This document shows, piece by piece, positions 8,524-16,101 of a stretch of 49,999 nt of DNA. Origin of the DNA: Nitrosarchaeum sp. Its GTDB lineage: Archaea > Thermoproteota > Nitrososphaeria > Nitrososphaerales > Nitrosopumilaceae. Under the pieces are notes generated by a model, which had not been told where the DNA came from, ran no database searches, and saw only the letters and a program-made list of their open reading frames with translations. Both the position numbers and the translations under genes were made by a program. Numbering within the stretch: position 1 is the first letter of the stretch; every line of letters begins with the position of its first letter. The DNA is taken from positions 1 to 49,999 of the forward strand of contig JAHFUX010000009.1 of the NCBI GenBank assembly GCA_023264875.1. Reading direction: 5' to 3'.

Positions 8524-9669
8524 TTAGAGAGCTTTGAGTTTTTCTTCTGCTGTTTTGAGACCTGCTTGGGCATCTGTATCATATCCCATCATAGCTAATG
8601 TTGATGAAATTGCAGAGACTGTTCTCATTACATGATACTTGTTAACTTCGCCCATGCACCCAACTCTGAATACTTTACCTTTAAGATTTCCAAATCCTCC
8701 AGCTACCAACACTTTGAATTTTTCAGCTAGTGTATCTCTAAAAGTTTTATCTTCTAAACCATCCAAGTAGTTTAATGCAATAATTGAGATTGAACGATCT
8801 TCTTTTTTTGCAAATGGTGTAAGACCAATTGCACTTAAGCTAGAATACAGAGCATCAGAACAAACTTTATGGCGTTTGAATACATTTTCAAGTCCTTCTT
8901 CTAACATAATGGTTAATGCTTCTCTGTATGCATAAAGCAAAGGCAATGCGGGAGTAAATGGAGTATGCTTTGATTCTTCATAATATTTGAAATATCTTGC
9001 TAAATTGAAGTACATTGTTGTAGGTTGATTTGCAATCATGTATTTTTTGGCTTTAGGACTAACAGATATTGGAGAAATTCCAGGAGGTGCAGCAATTGCT
9101 TTTTGTGCTCCAGTCATACATACATCAATGTTCCATTTGTCAACTGGAAGGTTAACACCTCCAAGTAGAGAAACAGAATCTACAACATACATTGCATCAT
9201 TACGTGATGTTAAATCAGATATTCTATCAAGATAATTTACCATTGTTCCAGTAGAGGTTTCATTGTGAACTACGTAGAATGCTTTAACATCTTTATTATT
9301 ATCAAATGCCTCTTTTATTTGATCAAAAGTTGCATTTTCTCCTGGTGGAGTCTGGAGTTTTACTACATGAGCTCCTTGAGCTTCAATTAGTTCTGCAAGT
9401 CTACTACTAAATTCTCCATTAACAGGAATTATGATTTTATCACCTTTTTTTACAATATTTACTACACTTGCTTCAACTGCTCCAGTTCCTGATGCAGATA
9501 ATGCCACTATGTCGTTTTGTGTTTGAAAAACTTGTTGTGTTTTTTCAACTACATCAGTGTATAATTCAACAAAATCATCACTTCTATGATTAATGATGGG
9601 AGCGAGCATTGCTCTCATAACTCTATTAGGTACATTTGTAGGACCAGGAAGCATTGATAAATATTCCAA
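8524..9669 (-). CDS. Class V PLP aminotransferase (alanine/serine-glyoxylate type)
   Basis: 381 residues. It shows the family start MLPGPTNVP and the substrate-binding region HNETSTG. The catalytic lysine lies in GAQKAIAAPPG, after SVSLLGGV and the VDKWNIDV segment. Such enzymes transfer amino groups from alanine or serine to glyoxylate or pyruvate. Together with the serine hydroxymethyltransferase at the right end of the window it could serve glycine/serine exchange, which is an inference. It is the first gene of a two-gene minus-strand unit with the FKBP. Exact substrates are unknown. Confidence 0.9.
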   Translation of the reverse strand: MEYLSMLPGPTNVPNRVMRAMLAPIINHRSDDFVELYTDVVEKTQQVFQTQNDIVALSASGTGAVEASVVNIVKKGDKIIIPVNGEFSSRLAELIEAQGAHVVKLQTPPGENATFDQIKEAFDNNKDVKAFYVVHNETSTGTMVNYLDRISDLTSRNDAMYVVDSVSLLGGVNLPVDKWNIDVCMTGAQKAIAAPPGISPISVSPKAKKYMIANQPTTMYFNLARYFKYYEESKHTPFTPALPLLYAYREALTIMLEEGLENVFKRHKVCSDALYSSLSAIGLTPFAKKEDRSISIIALNYLDGLEDKTFRDTLAEKFKVLVAGGFGNLKGKVFRVGCMGEVNKYHVMRTVSAISSTLAMMGYDTDAQAGLKTAEEKLKAL

Positions 9670-9711
9670 TTTTTATCGTCAACGTGAGTTTCTTATGGGG
9701 TTTATTTATAA

Positions 9712-10206
9712 TTAGAGATTTTTCAAACGTTGTTTGGCACTAGTTTTATACAAAAAATTTTTTGTTCCTTCAGGTACAAGATTCTCCCATGTTTGATCAC
9801 TTATTATCATATCTCGAATATTTGTTCCAGAAAGAATATCTCTTTTAACAAATGGTATTGGTAGAACTTCAACATCACGTTTTGAATAAAGATGTCTAGT
9901 TAATTCATCATTAGTAAAAACAGTATCAAATTTTGGAACTAGTGTATCAATAAGTTCAATCCATTTTATGTGATTTTCTAAATCTGGAATAAAATAAATT
10001 TGAATCCTTGATTTTATAGATTCATCAATTGAGGACAGAATCATTTCCTTTCGTTCTTCAGCTGAAAAAGGGTTGTTTTTTTGTAAGGGTTTGTTGGAGC
10101 TACCCAATCCTATCCATAATCTATCAACTTTAGATAATGCAAAACGTAAAGCATCAAGATGACCTAAGTGAAATGGCTGAAATCTTCCTATTAAGAGTCC
10201 ATTCAT
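9712..10206 (-). CDS. Nicotinamide-nucleotide adenylyltransferase (archaeal NMNAT)
   Basis: 164 residues, the usual archaeal size. The nucleotidyltransferase start GRFQPFHLGH carries the HxGH motif. The C-terminal LSGTNIRDMI corresponds to the family's (I)SxTxIR motif. It joins NMN (or nicotinate mononucleotide) with ATP to make NAD precursors. The gene is divergent from rtcA with 65 bases between starts and 42 bases downstream from the aminotransferase start region. A stand-alone unit is plausible. Confidence 0.93.
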   Translation of the reverse strand: MNGLLIGRFQPFHLGHLDALRFALSKVDRLWIGLGSSNKPLQKNNPFSAEERKEMILSSIDESIKSRIQIYFIPDLENHIKWIELIDTLVPKFDTVFTNDELTRHLYSKRDVEVLPIPFVKRDILSGTNIRDMIISDQTWENLVPEGTKNFLYKTSAKQRLKNL

Positions 10207-10271
10207 ACAAAAATATTAGAGAATTTCTTTTTAAAAAACTATCATAAAGCGTTGAATACGAGTAGAAACAG

Positions 10272-11297
10272 ATGGATTTTCTAAAAATTAATGGGGAATT
10301 TGGTGAGGGTGGAGGACAAATAATTCGTACCGCAATAACATTATCATGTATTACAAAACGACCTATAATTATAGAAAATATTAGAAAAAATAGAAAGACT
10401 CCTGGATTAAGATCACAGCATCTTACAGCAATAAAAATTCTTCAAAAAATTTGTGACGCAGATGTAGAAGGGGCAAAAATAGGATCAACAAGTTTAAAAT
10501 TTGTTCCAGGGAATGTAAAAAGTTGTAATCTGATAGAAGATGTTGGTACAGCTGGAAGTATATCTCTAATACTACAAGTATTGATTCCAGTAGCAGCAAT
10601 TTGTCAAAAAAAATTAAATTTAACAATCAAGGGAGGTACAGATGCTCTATGGAGTCCAACAATTGATTATACTCAATATGTCTTAAGAGAAGCATATTCA
10701 AGAATGGGAATTAACTTCTCAATTAAATTAATCAAACGTGGTTATTATCCCAAGGGTGGTGGAGAAGTAAATCTGGAGGTTTTACCATCTACTGTAAAAT
10801 CAATTTTATTATATCAAAGAAAAACAAAAAATATAAAATTATTTTGTTCATTTTCTAATTTACCAAATGAATTAATAAAAAAACATGTTGAAGGTATTGA
10901 AAGAAAATTAACTGAAAGGAAATTTGTTGTTCAAACACAGATAAATGAAGAAAATGCAATTGATTCGGGAGCATCTTTATTGATTTTTAGTATTGATGAG
11001 GAATCAATAATTGGAATTGATTCAATATTTGATAAAAAAACTGAGAAATTTAATTTAGATTTAGAAAGTTTTACTGAAAATAATCTTGGTGTTGATGAAC
11101 GTCTTGCAGATATGCTTGTAGTACCAGCGAGTCTTACTAATGAAATGACAATTTTTAGAGTTAATAATATCTCAAAACATTTAGAGACAAATTTGTTTGT
11201 AACTTCAAAAATTACTGGTTGTAAATATGGTGTAGGCAAATTAAGTGATGGTTTTGAGGTTAGGATAGAAGGTGTCTCAAACACCAACATCAAGTAA
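10272..11297 (+). CDS. rtcA: RNA 3'-terminal phosphate cyclase
   Basis: 341 residues, full family length. It opens with the signature EGGGQIIRTA; RKTPGLRSQHLTA follows, with KGGTDALWSPTIDY and KRGYYPKGGGEV further on. RtcA uses ATP through a histidine-AMP intermediate to convert RNA 3'-phosphates to 2',3'-cyclic phosphates, in RNA repair or U6-like end processing. Its 3' end overlaps the convergent CopD-like gene by 21 bases. RNA-end enzymes elsewhere in the window (ThpR, CCA enzyme, RNase Z) act on related ends but are not in the same operon. Confidence 0.95.
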   Translation: MDFLKINGEFGEGGGQIIRTAITLSCITKRPIIIENIRKNRKTPGLRSQHLTAIKILQKICDADVEGAKIGSTSLKFVPGNVKSCNLIEDVGTAGSISLILQVLIPVAAICQKKLNLTIKGGTDALWSPTIDYTQYVLREAYSRMGINFSIKLIKRGYYPKGGGEVNLEVLPSTVKSILLYQRKTKNIKLFCSFSNLPNELIKKHVEGIERKLTERKFVVQTQINEENAIDSGASLLIFSIDEESIIGIDSIFDKKTEKFNLDLESFTENNLGVDERLADMLVVPASLTNEMTIFRVNNISKHLETNLFVTSKITGCKYGVGKLSDGFEVRIEGVSNTNIK

Positions 11298-11774
11298 AGA
11301 TGCAAAAAATAGAATTGCTACAGATAAGATCACTGTGATTTCTCCAAGAATAATAATTTTTTTTCTTAACCTTTGAATTTGATGAGGTGACATTTGTTTT
11401 GACATTATCTTGTCTTCTACATCTTTTCTGATAATTCTTACATGTATTACATATGTAATAATTAATGCAATGACCAAAATTATCTTAATGATAAGAAAAT
11501 TGCCATAGCTTGTAGCCATTAACAAATCAGGTTTACTCAAAAGTACATGTGAATTGTATAAACCAGTACCTATGAGAATTATTAATGATGGAATAGCAAT
11601 TTTGTTGAATCTTTTGCCTACTTTAATCATAAGCTGTAATCTTTCTTCAACAGAATCAAACATTGTTTTGAGAAGAGGTGAAAAAACAATTCCAATGAAA
11701 ATGGAACCTCCTACCCAAATAGCAGCTGAAATAAGATGAATCCATAAAATTATTGCCTGCTCTAATGGACTCAT
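11277..11774 (-). CDS. CopD-like integral membrane protein
   Basis: 165 residues with four hydrophobic segments at about 8-28, 48-70, 83-106 and 138-160. The first helix has HLISAAIWVGGSIF, the typical His/Trp pattern of the CopD/DUF2269 superfamily, and VIHVRIIRKD follows the third helix. CopD-like proteins are linked to copper handling in bacteria, and thaumarchaea depend heavily on copper, but a copper role here is inference. The 3' end overlaps rtcA by 21 bases. The start is 83 bases from the divergent LEA14-like gene. Confidence 0.75.
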   Translation of the reverse strand: MSPLEQAIILWIHLISAAIWVGGSIFIGIVFSPLLKTMFDSVEERLQLMIKVGKRFNKIAIPSLIILIGTGLYNSHVLLSKPDLLMATSYGNFLIIKIILVIALIITYVIHVRIIRKDVEDKIMSKQMSPHQIQRLRKKIIILGEITVILSVAILFFASLLDVGV

Positions 11775-11856
11775 AATATTTCATGTTTCAAATCAAATAT
11801 TATGTATTTGGATCTTGACAACCTTTTTTAGTTGTGCATAATGTGATATCATTGAA

Positions 11857-12351
11857 TTGGGATTACAAAATAAAATAATAGTCTATGCAGCAATTGCGGG
11901 ATTATTTGGAATGATGGGTATAATTGTATGGTATGCTAGTCTTGATAATACAGAATTAGAACAAGTTGAAATTAAATTACTAAATGTTGAGGTTAAAGAT
12001 GTCAATAAAATTGAAAATTCTGCTAAATTGGAAATTACTTTTCTTGTAAAGAATCCAAGTGAAAAAACATTTACAGTTCCAATTATCGGTTACCAACTTT
12101 ATGCAGATGGGCAATTATTGGGTTCTGGTCAATACTCTACTGAAGATATTGCAATGCCTGGCAGAGCAGTATTTTATTCAGGAGTGGAAATTCCTTTGAA
12201 AAATACATTTATTCTAAACAAGTCAGATGTTAATTCTGAAATATATCAAGCAGTTTTGAATGGAAATATCAGTAGTTTTAGTGCTGAGGGAAGTATAACC
12301 ACAGAAACTTCTTGGAGTTTAGTTGAAAAAGCGTTCAAGAGTTCAACTTAA
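11857..12351 (+). CDS. Membrane-anchored LEA14/WHy-like protein
   Basis: 164 residues from a TTG start, chosen because it keeps the whole N-terminal hydrophobic segment (about 7-28, IIVYAAIAGLFGMMGIIVWY). The remainder is a beta-rich domain with the LEA_2/WHy pattern: IKLLNVEVKDVNKIENS, LEITFLVKNPSEKTFTVP, YQLYADGQLLGSGQY. It resembles the exported protein at 18144 (pattern NPS...GKTEFFVIANDEIIGKG), so the two are probably distant paralogues. The function in archaea is unknown. Confidence 0.7.
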   Translation: MGLQNKIIVYAAIAGLFGMMGIIVWYASLDNTELEQVEIKLLNVEVKDVNKIENSAKLEITFLVKNPSEKTFTVPIIGYQLYADGQLLGSGQYSTEDIAMPGRAVFYSGVEIPLKNTFILNKSDVNSEIYQAVLNGNISSFSAEGSITTETSWSLVEKAFKSST

Positions 12352-12362
12352 GTTAAAAAAAG

Positions 12363-12436
12363 TGGGCCGAGTGAGATTCGAACTCACGATCACTGCCATG
12401 TCGGGGCAGTATCCTAACCGGCTAGACTACCGGCCC
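12363..12436 (-). tRNA. tRNA-Val (GAC)
   Basis: A complete 74-nt cloverleaf reads on the minus strand. The acceptor GGGCCGG pairs with TCGGCCC, the D-stem is GTCT/GGAT, and the anticodon stem CTGCC/GGCAG encloses the loop CCGACAT. The T-stem GTGAG/CTCAC encloses TTCGAAT, and the discriminator is A. The anticodon is GAC. Position 33 is C where U is almost universal. CCA is not encoded, so the CCA-adding enzyme at 40295 is needed. No intron. Confidence 0.9.
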
Positions 12437-12519
12437 ATTGAAGTAAAAGATTAGGTGCAGGCATTATTAACGTTTAACAAAAGAAAGGATTGAATAAAAA
12501 GAAGAAAGACGTCTAAGAG

Positions 12520-13230
12520 TTGTCAGAAGAATTTACAGATGAGGAAAAAAAAGGCCTCTACAAGGCAATTTACTCAAGGAGAGACGTCAGATCTCATTTT
12601 ACTTCAAGATCTATAAAAGATGATATTTTATCTAGAATTCTAAATGCTGCACATCATGCACCATCTGTTGGTTTTTCTCAGCCATGGAATTTTATTTTGA
12701 TAAAAAATATCACTACAAAAAAGAAGATCAAAGATTCTTTTGAAGAAGAAAAAAATCGCTCATCAAAATTAGTTGAAGAACCAAAGAGAACAAAATATCT
12801 TTCATTTAAACTCGAAGGAATTTTAGAATCGCCTATTAATCTATGTGTAACATATGATCCTTCAAAGTTTGGTCCATTTGTAATTGGTAGATCAAGTATT
12901 CCTGAAGCAGGATTGTACAGTGTATGTTGTGCTATTCAGAATTTGTGGCTTGCAGCAAGAACAGAGGGAGTTGGACTTGGTTGGGTGAGTATTCTTTCAA
13001 ATGATACTCTCAAAGAAGTTTTAGAATTACCAGAACATGTTGTTCCAATAGCGTATCTTTGTTTAGGATATGTAGATGAATTTGCACAAAAGCCAGATCT
13101 TGAAACAGCAGGATGGCTTCCAAGACTAGATCTTAAGGATGTGGTATATTTTGAGAAATGGCAAGATACAGAAAATGCAGGCTGGAATCAAATACAAGAA
13201 ATGATCAAAACTAATCTTGATTATGCTTAA
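12520..13230 (+). CDS. bluB: BluB-type 5,6-dimethylbenzimidazole synthase
   Basis: 236 residues from TTG 12520. It is a nitroreductase-fold protein with the BluB signatures RRDVRSHF, HHAPSVGFSQPWNFI, and AARTEGVGLGWVSI, plus the late AYLCLGYVD. BluB cannibalises FMNH2 with oxygen to make the lower ligand of vitamin B12. Thaumarchaea are known cobalamin producers, and cbiH is also in this window (24681-25475), though not linked in an operon. The gene ends 24 bases before tRNA-Arg, and a TATA-like CTTAAATAA for that tRNA overlaps its stop codon. A plain nitroreductase is the less likely alternative. Confidence 0.88.
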   Translation: MSEEFTDEEKKGLYKAIYSRRDVRSHFTSRSIKDDILSRILNAAHHAPSVGFSQPWNFILIKNITTKKKIKDSFEEEKNRSSKLVEEPKRTKYLSFKLEGILESPINLCVTYDPSKFGPFVIGRSSIPEAGLYSVCCAIQNLWLAARTEGVGLGWVSILSNDTLKEVLELPEHVVPIAYLCLGYVDEFAQKPDLETAGWLPRLDLKDVVYFEKWQDTENAGWNQIQEMIKTNLDYA

Positions 13231-13235
13231 ATAAT
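13227..13235 (+). promoter_or_regulatory. TATA-like element for tRNA-Arg, overlapping the bluB stop
   Basis: CTTAAATAA lies 20-28 bases before the first base of tRNA-Arg, and its middle is the bluB stop codon TAA 13228-13230. The position is right for an archaeal TATA box. Assigned from spacing only. Confidence 0.4.
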
Positions 13236-13254
13236 TACAAGTATTTTTTTTGCT

Positions 13255-13348
13255 GGGCTTGTGGCGCAGAGTCATTTTAGACGCGAAACTTGGATAGCGC
13301 AGTAGCCTCCTAAGTTACAGGTCGAGGGATCGAAGCCCTCCAAGCCCG
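13255..13348 (+). tRNA. tRNA-Arg (CCT) with a 19-nt intron in the D-loop
   Basis: The acceptor GGGCTTG pairs with CAAGCCC, the D-stem is GCGC/GCGC, and the anticodon stem GTAGC/GTTAC encloses CTCCTAA, giving anticodon CCT. The T-stem is GAGGG/CCCTC with loop ATCGAAG; the discriminator is G. The D-loop is far too long unless about 19 nt (13270-13288) are removed. Removal leaves the normal loop AGCTTGGATA and a 75-nt tRNA with a G15-C48 pair. The intron folds as CGC-AGA-GTC ... GAC-GCG-AAA: a 3-nt bulge on each side of a short helix, like a relaxed bulge-helix-bulge substrate. A T5 run follows the gene. Confidence 0.88.
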
Positions 13349-13407
13349 TTTTTAAATTTTGAACAAGTATTGTTGTAATTTAAATACAAAGATAGACGGT
13401 CAAAATT

Positions 13408-13938
13408 ATGAAAGTCGTAATAATTTCAGGAAGTCCTAGAAAAAATGGAAAGACTCAAGTAATAATGAAATATATTTTTGAATATACAAAATCAAAAAAT
13501 TCCGATACTAAATTTATTAATCTTTCAGATGGACAAATTGAATGCTATAGAGGCCCAGAAGAAGAATACAATGAGCATACAAAAAATGCAGCTAATGATA
13601 TCACAGATGCAGATGTTTGGTTAATTGGATCTCCAATTTACAACTCATTTTTTAGTTCAGCGGTAAAAAATCTATTTGAATATATCAACTATAAAAAAAC
13701 GGAAGGTAAAGTAGCTGGTATGGCCATTTTAGCTGCAGGAAATATTGGATTTATCGATGTTCAAACATTGATCACTCAATTATTATCATATTTCAGAGTA
13801 ATTACTAATCCTAAAGCAGTATTTCTCACTACAGAATCAATCTCAGAAAACACTATCTCAAATGATGATGACAAGAAAAGATTAAGAGAGTTAGTAGATG
13901 AGACTTTGAAAATGGCTTCTAAACTACATCAAGATTAG
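13408..13938 (+). CDS. NADPH-dependent FMN reductase-like flavoprotein
   Basis: 176 residues of flavodoxin fold. The N-terminal FMN phosphate loop is SGSPRKNGKT (residues 7-16). The isoalloxazine-contact segment is GSPIYNSFFSSAVKNLFEY and AILAAGN follows. The iron-sulfur Cys cluster of archaeal ISF flavoproteins is absent, so this is the simple FMN_red type that reduces FMN or quinone-like acceptors with NAD(P)H. The 3' end overlaps the convergent secreted-protein gene by 20 bases. The electron acceptor is unknown. Confidence 0.85.
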   Translation: MKVVIISGSPRKNGKTQVIMKYIFEYTKSKNSDTKFINLSDGQIECYRGPEEEYNEHTKNAANDITDADVWLIGSPIYNSFFSSAVKNLFEYINYKKTEGKVAGMAILAAGNIGFIDVQTLITQLLSYFRVITNPKAVFLTTESISENTISNDDDKKRLRELVDETLKMASKLHQD

Positions 13939-14368
13939 GATATAGATATACTACCTTAAAGATTTTAACAGTATAACTACCATCAAAAATTTTAGTTATC
14001 TGTCCTTGTTCTGAGTCAAGTACTCGAAATTTGTATTCATATGAACCATCTTCATTTACAGGAGTTTGTGCAAAGTGTACAGCGCCAACACTGTTTCCTG
14101 TAATGATTTCGTTATTATCAAAAATCTGAATAATTACAGGATAATCAGCCACATAATGTGAGATCTTTCCTTCAACAAATCCCCACGGTAGTTTATTATC
14201 TTTAGGGATATACATTTGAAGAGTTGTTTTTTCAATTCCCATGGAATTATTAATTGGAGTAATTTCTGTTTGTGATTCAATTGGTTCAGCAAAAGAATTT
14301 GTGTTAGATATAATAGTAGTAAATAATATTGATGCGATAATACTTGCAAACATAATATTTTTAGACAT
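13919..14368 (-). CDS. Secreted hypothetical protein
   Basis: 149 residues from ATG 14368. The frame stays open to 14437, but 14368 gives a clean signal peptide (MSKNIMFASIIASILFTTIISNTNSFA). The mature part is about 120 residues and beta-rich, with the segments KLPWGFVEGKISHYVADYPV and NEDGSYEYKFRVLD, like a carboxypeptidase-regulatory or Ig-like fold common on thaumarchaeal surfaces. No catalytic motif. The last 20 bases overlap the flavoprotein gene on the other strand. Confidence 0.7.
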   Translation of the reverse strand: MSKNIMFASIIASILFTTIISNTNSFAEPIESQTEITPINNSMGIEKTTLQMYIPKDNKLPWGFVEGKISHYVADYPVIIQIFDNNEIITGNSVGAVHFAQTPVNEDGSYEYKFRVLDSEQGQITKIFDGSYTVKIFKVVYLYPNLDVV

Positions 14369-14465
14369 ATTAGTAATTTCTTTATTTAGTTTAAAAGATT
14401 TGTTACAATTCATTGAAGTTAAAACGATAAGAGTCAAATATTAACATGACGTAGAAGTCATACTA

Positions 14466-14585
14466 ATGAATATGAAGAAAGATCCAACGGAATTATGTTC
14501 ATGTAAATGTCATTACGGTGGTGCCGTAAGCTGCCCAAGTTGTAAAAATAATCATGGCATAGTATGTTGTCACTGCAAGGATTAA
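14466..14585 (+). CDS. Cys-rich mini-protein (39 aa)
   Basis: A 39-codon frame with eight cysteines and three histidines: LCSCKCH near residues 10-16, CPSC at 23-26 and CCHC at 34-37. ATG 14466 or ATG 14472 may be the start. The spacing suggests a zinc-binding or metallothionein-like peptide. It lies between the secreted protein (divergent) and a coiled-coil membrane protein (convergent, 2 bases between stops). Cysteine density this high is unlikely by chance in AT-rich DNA. The function is unknown. Confidence 0.65.
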   Translation: MNMKKDPTELCSCKCHYGGAVSCPSCKNNHGIVCCHCKD

Positions 14586-14587
14586 CT

Positions 14588-15073
14588 CTATTTGTTTTTT
14601 GTTTTACTTCCCAAAGCCAACATCTTAAGATTAGCAAGTTCTGTTTTTAATGATTCAATTTGAACTAGAGTTTGTAGATTTGAAATCTCTTGATTTAATC
14701 TTTCAATTTCACTGTCCTTTAGTTTTACAGTTTCTTTGAGTTTGTTTAGTTCTCCAGATAATTCATTTTGTACTGCTTTGATTTCGGTGGGACTAACTTG
14801 TTTCCCATCTGATGTGTAAATTTGAGTTGTTTGTAAATTACTCAAGCTTTTTTTTTCGCTATGACTCACATGAGTTTCAGATTTATGCATATAATCAGTG
14901 CTCTTTTGAGAAATCCAACAGGTAAAAGTAAGGAACCAGGTTATTGGTACACATATAACAAATATGAAATTAGTTATGGGTGCAAAATTTACAAAATAAG
15001 GCCACAATCCTGTAAGTGTTGCCGCAAAGACTCCAGTAACCATTGTTGCTAAATGGTTTCCAAGATATCCCAT
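14588..15073 (-). CDS. Two-helix membrane protein with coiled-coil tail
   Basis: 161 residues. Two hydrophobic segments at about 8-28 and 35-54 are followed by a polar linker. A long heptad-patterned coiled coil (about 97-150: ELSGELNKLKETVKLKDSE and after) follows, ending Lys-rich. The arrangement suggests a membrane-tethered scaffold with a cytoplasmic coiled coil. I do not recognise a family. It is convergent with the Cys-rich mini-protein, 2 bases between stop codons, and 80 bases upstream of its start lies the stop of the HTH gene. Confidence 0.65.
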   Translation of the reverse strand: MGYLGNHLATMVTGVFAATLTGLWPYFVNFAPITNFIFVICVPITWFLTFTCWISQKSTDYMHKSETHVSHSEKKSLSNLQTTQIYTSDGKQVSPTEIKAVQNELSGELNKLKETVKLKDSEIERLNQEISNLQTLVQIESLKTELANLKMLALGSKTKNK

Positions 15074-15153
15074 AAATTATTTGAAAAATTCATTGTTTAT
15101 AACAGTAATGCTGATATTAGAAATTGATATTAAAAAGAAAAAGAGAGCCTAGT

Positions 15154-15378
15154 TTACTCGTCTTCAGAAGTAGATGATTTAGGCATATCTGATTGTAAGA
15201 TCTGGATTTTTTGTAGTAATTCAGTTCTCAAATCTCTTGCGACCCTTCTAACGGTAGGTCTTGGAACACCAAGTTCATCTACGACTTTGGTATAGATATC
15301 CTGTTTGTCTGTTACCCCCTTGTCAAGATAAGAATTAATTGCTTCTTTAATGATCGTGCTCTGGTTTGTACGATTCAA
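15154..15378 (-). CDS. Small HTH DNA-binding protein
   Basis: 74 residues, mostly one helix-turn-helix: ELGVPRPTVRRVARDLRTEL reads as the turn plus recognition helix, and the basic residues RR and R line one face. The C-terminus is acidic and Ser-rich. It looks like a stand-alone transcription factor of thaumarchaeal type. A TATA-like TCTTATATAG sits about 25 bases before its start (15401-15410, minus strand), implying a leaderless message. Upstream, the 246-base divergent spacer holds a perfect 16-bp palindrome and a 15-bp inverted repeat that could be its operator. Confidence 0.72.
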   Translation of the reverse strand: MNRTNQSTIIKEAINSYLDKGVTDKQDIYTKVVDELGVPRPTVRRVARDLRTELLQKIQILQSDMPKSSTSEDE

Positions 15379-15443
15379 CAGATTCTAAATTTTAGTTGTT
15401 CTATATAAGACTATAACTTTTTGAAATGGTTTAATTTTTGATT

Positions 15444-15459
15444 TAACTATTAATAGTTA
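15444..15459. promoter_or_regulatory. Perfect 16-bp palindrome, candidate operator
   Basis: TAACTATTAATAGTTA equals its own reverse complement. It lies about 35 bases upstream of the TATA-like element of the HTH gene and about 165 bases before the cyclophilin start. A dimeric regulator, possibly the HTH protein itself, is an obvious candidate binder; this is inferred from position. Confidence 0.5.
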
Positions 15460-15472
15460 GAAAATATTTTAG

Positions 15473-15511
15473 AATAAAATAATTATTCAATAATTAAATA
15501 ATTATTTTATT
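15473..15511. repeat. 15-bp perfect inverted repeat in the HTH/cyclophilin spacer
   Basis: AATAAAATAATTATT (15473-15487) and AATAATTATTTTATT (15497-15511) are exact reverse complements separated by CAATAATTA. The arms are pure A/T, so some chance contribution must be allowed. It lies 13 bases after the palindrome at 15444-15459. It could be a cruciform, a second regulator site or an RNA hairpin. Confidence 0.5.
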
Positions 15512-15624
15512 AACGAAAAACGTCCTGATTATTGCAAATTTTTTAAAATACAATAACCAACTATAAGAATTTTAAATTATTCATTACAAAAAGACTCTTA
15601 TGATAAGACCGTTGATAACCCCTG

Positions 15625-16101
15625 TTGAGTACAGCAATTATTGAAACTAACTTAGGAACAATTGCATTCAAATTACTTCCTGATTTGGCACCAGAAACGG
15701 TTAGAAATTTTGAGAAATTAGCAAGAGATGGATTCTATAATAGTACACTTTTTCATAGAGTTATTCCTGGATTTATGATTCAGGGTGGGGATCCAAATAC
15801 AAAGAGTGGAAATAAGAATACTTGGGGAACTGGAGGACCGGGTCATACAATTAAGGCTGAATTTAGTTCAAGATCACATCATCGTGGTATTGTTTCTATG
15901 GCTAGATCACAGGATCCAAACAGTGCCGGTTCTCAATTTTTCATTGTTACAACAGATAGTACATTTCTTGATAGGCAATATACAGTATTTGGGGAAGTAA
16001 TAGAAGGAATGGATGTTGCAGATAAAATTGTAAATTTACAAAGAGATCGTAATGATTGCCCCCTTGAAGAGGCAAAAATGCTTCATGTTAAAGTGGAATA
16101 A
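15625..16101 (+). CDS. Cyclophilin-type peptidyl-prolyl isomerase
   Basis: 158 residues from TTG 15625, giving the standard start TAIIETNLGTI. Catalytic and binding landmarks are FHRVIPGFMIQGGDP, the SMARSQDPNSAGSQFFI segment and YTVFGEVIEGMDV. It is the short, signal-less prokaryotic form and therefore cytoplasmic. The stop TAA 16099-16101 is followed immediately by the ATG of a membrane protein, so the two are translated from one message. It is the second isomerase class in the window besides the FKBP. Confidence 0.95.
   Translation: MSTAIIETNLGTIAFKLLPDLAPETVRNFEKLARDGFYNSTLFHRVIPGFMIQGGDPNTKSGNKNTWGTGGPGHTIKAEFSSRSHHRGIVSMARSQDPNSAGSQFFIVTTDSTFLDRQYTVFGEVIEGMDVADKIVNLQRDRNDCPLEEAKMLHVKVE

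Noticed and set aside
10931-11305. Open frame on the minus strand inside rtcA
   Set aside because: Opposite a well-conserved family; no independent support.
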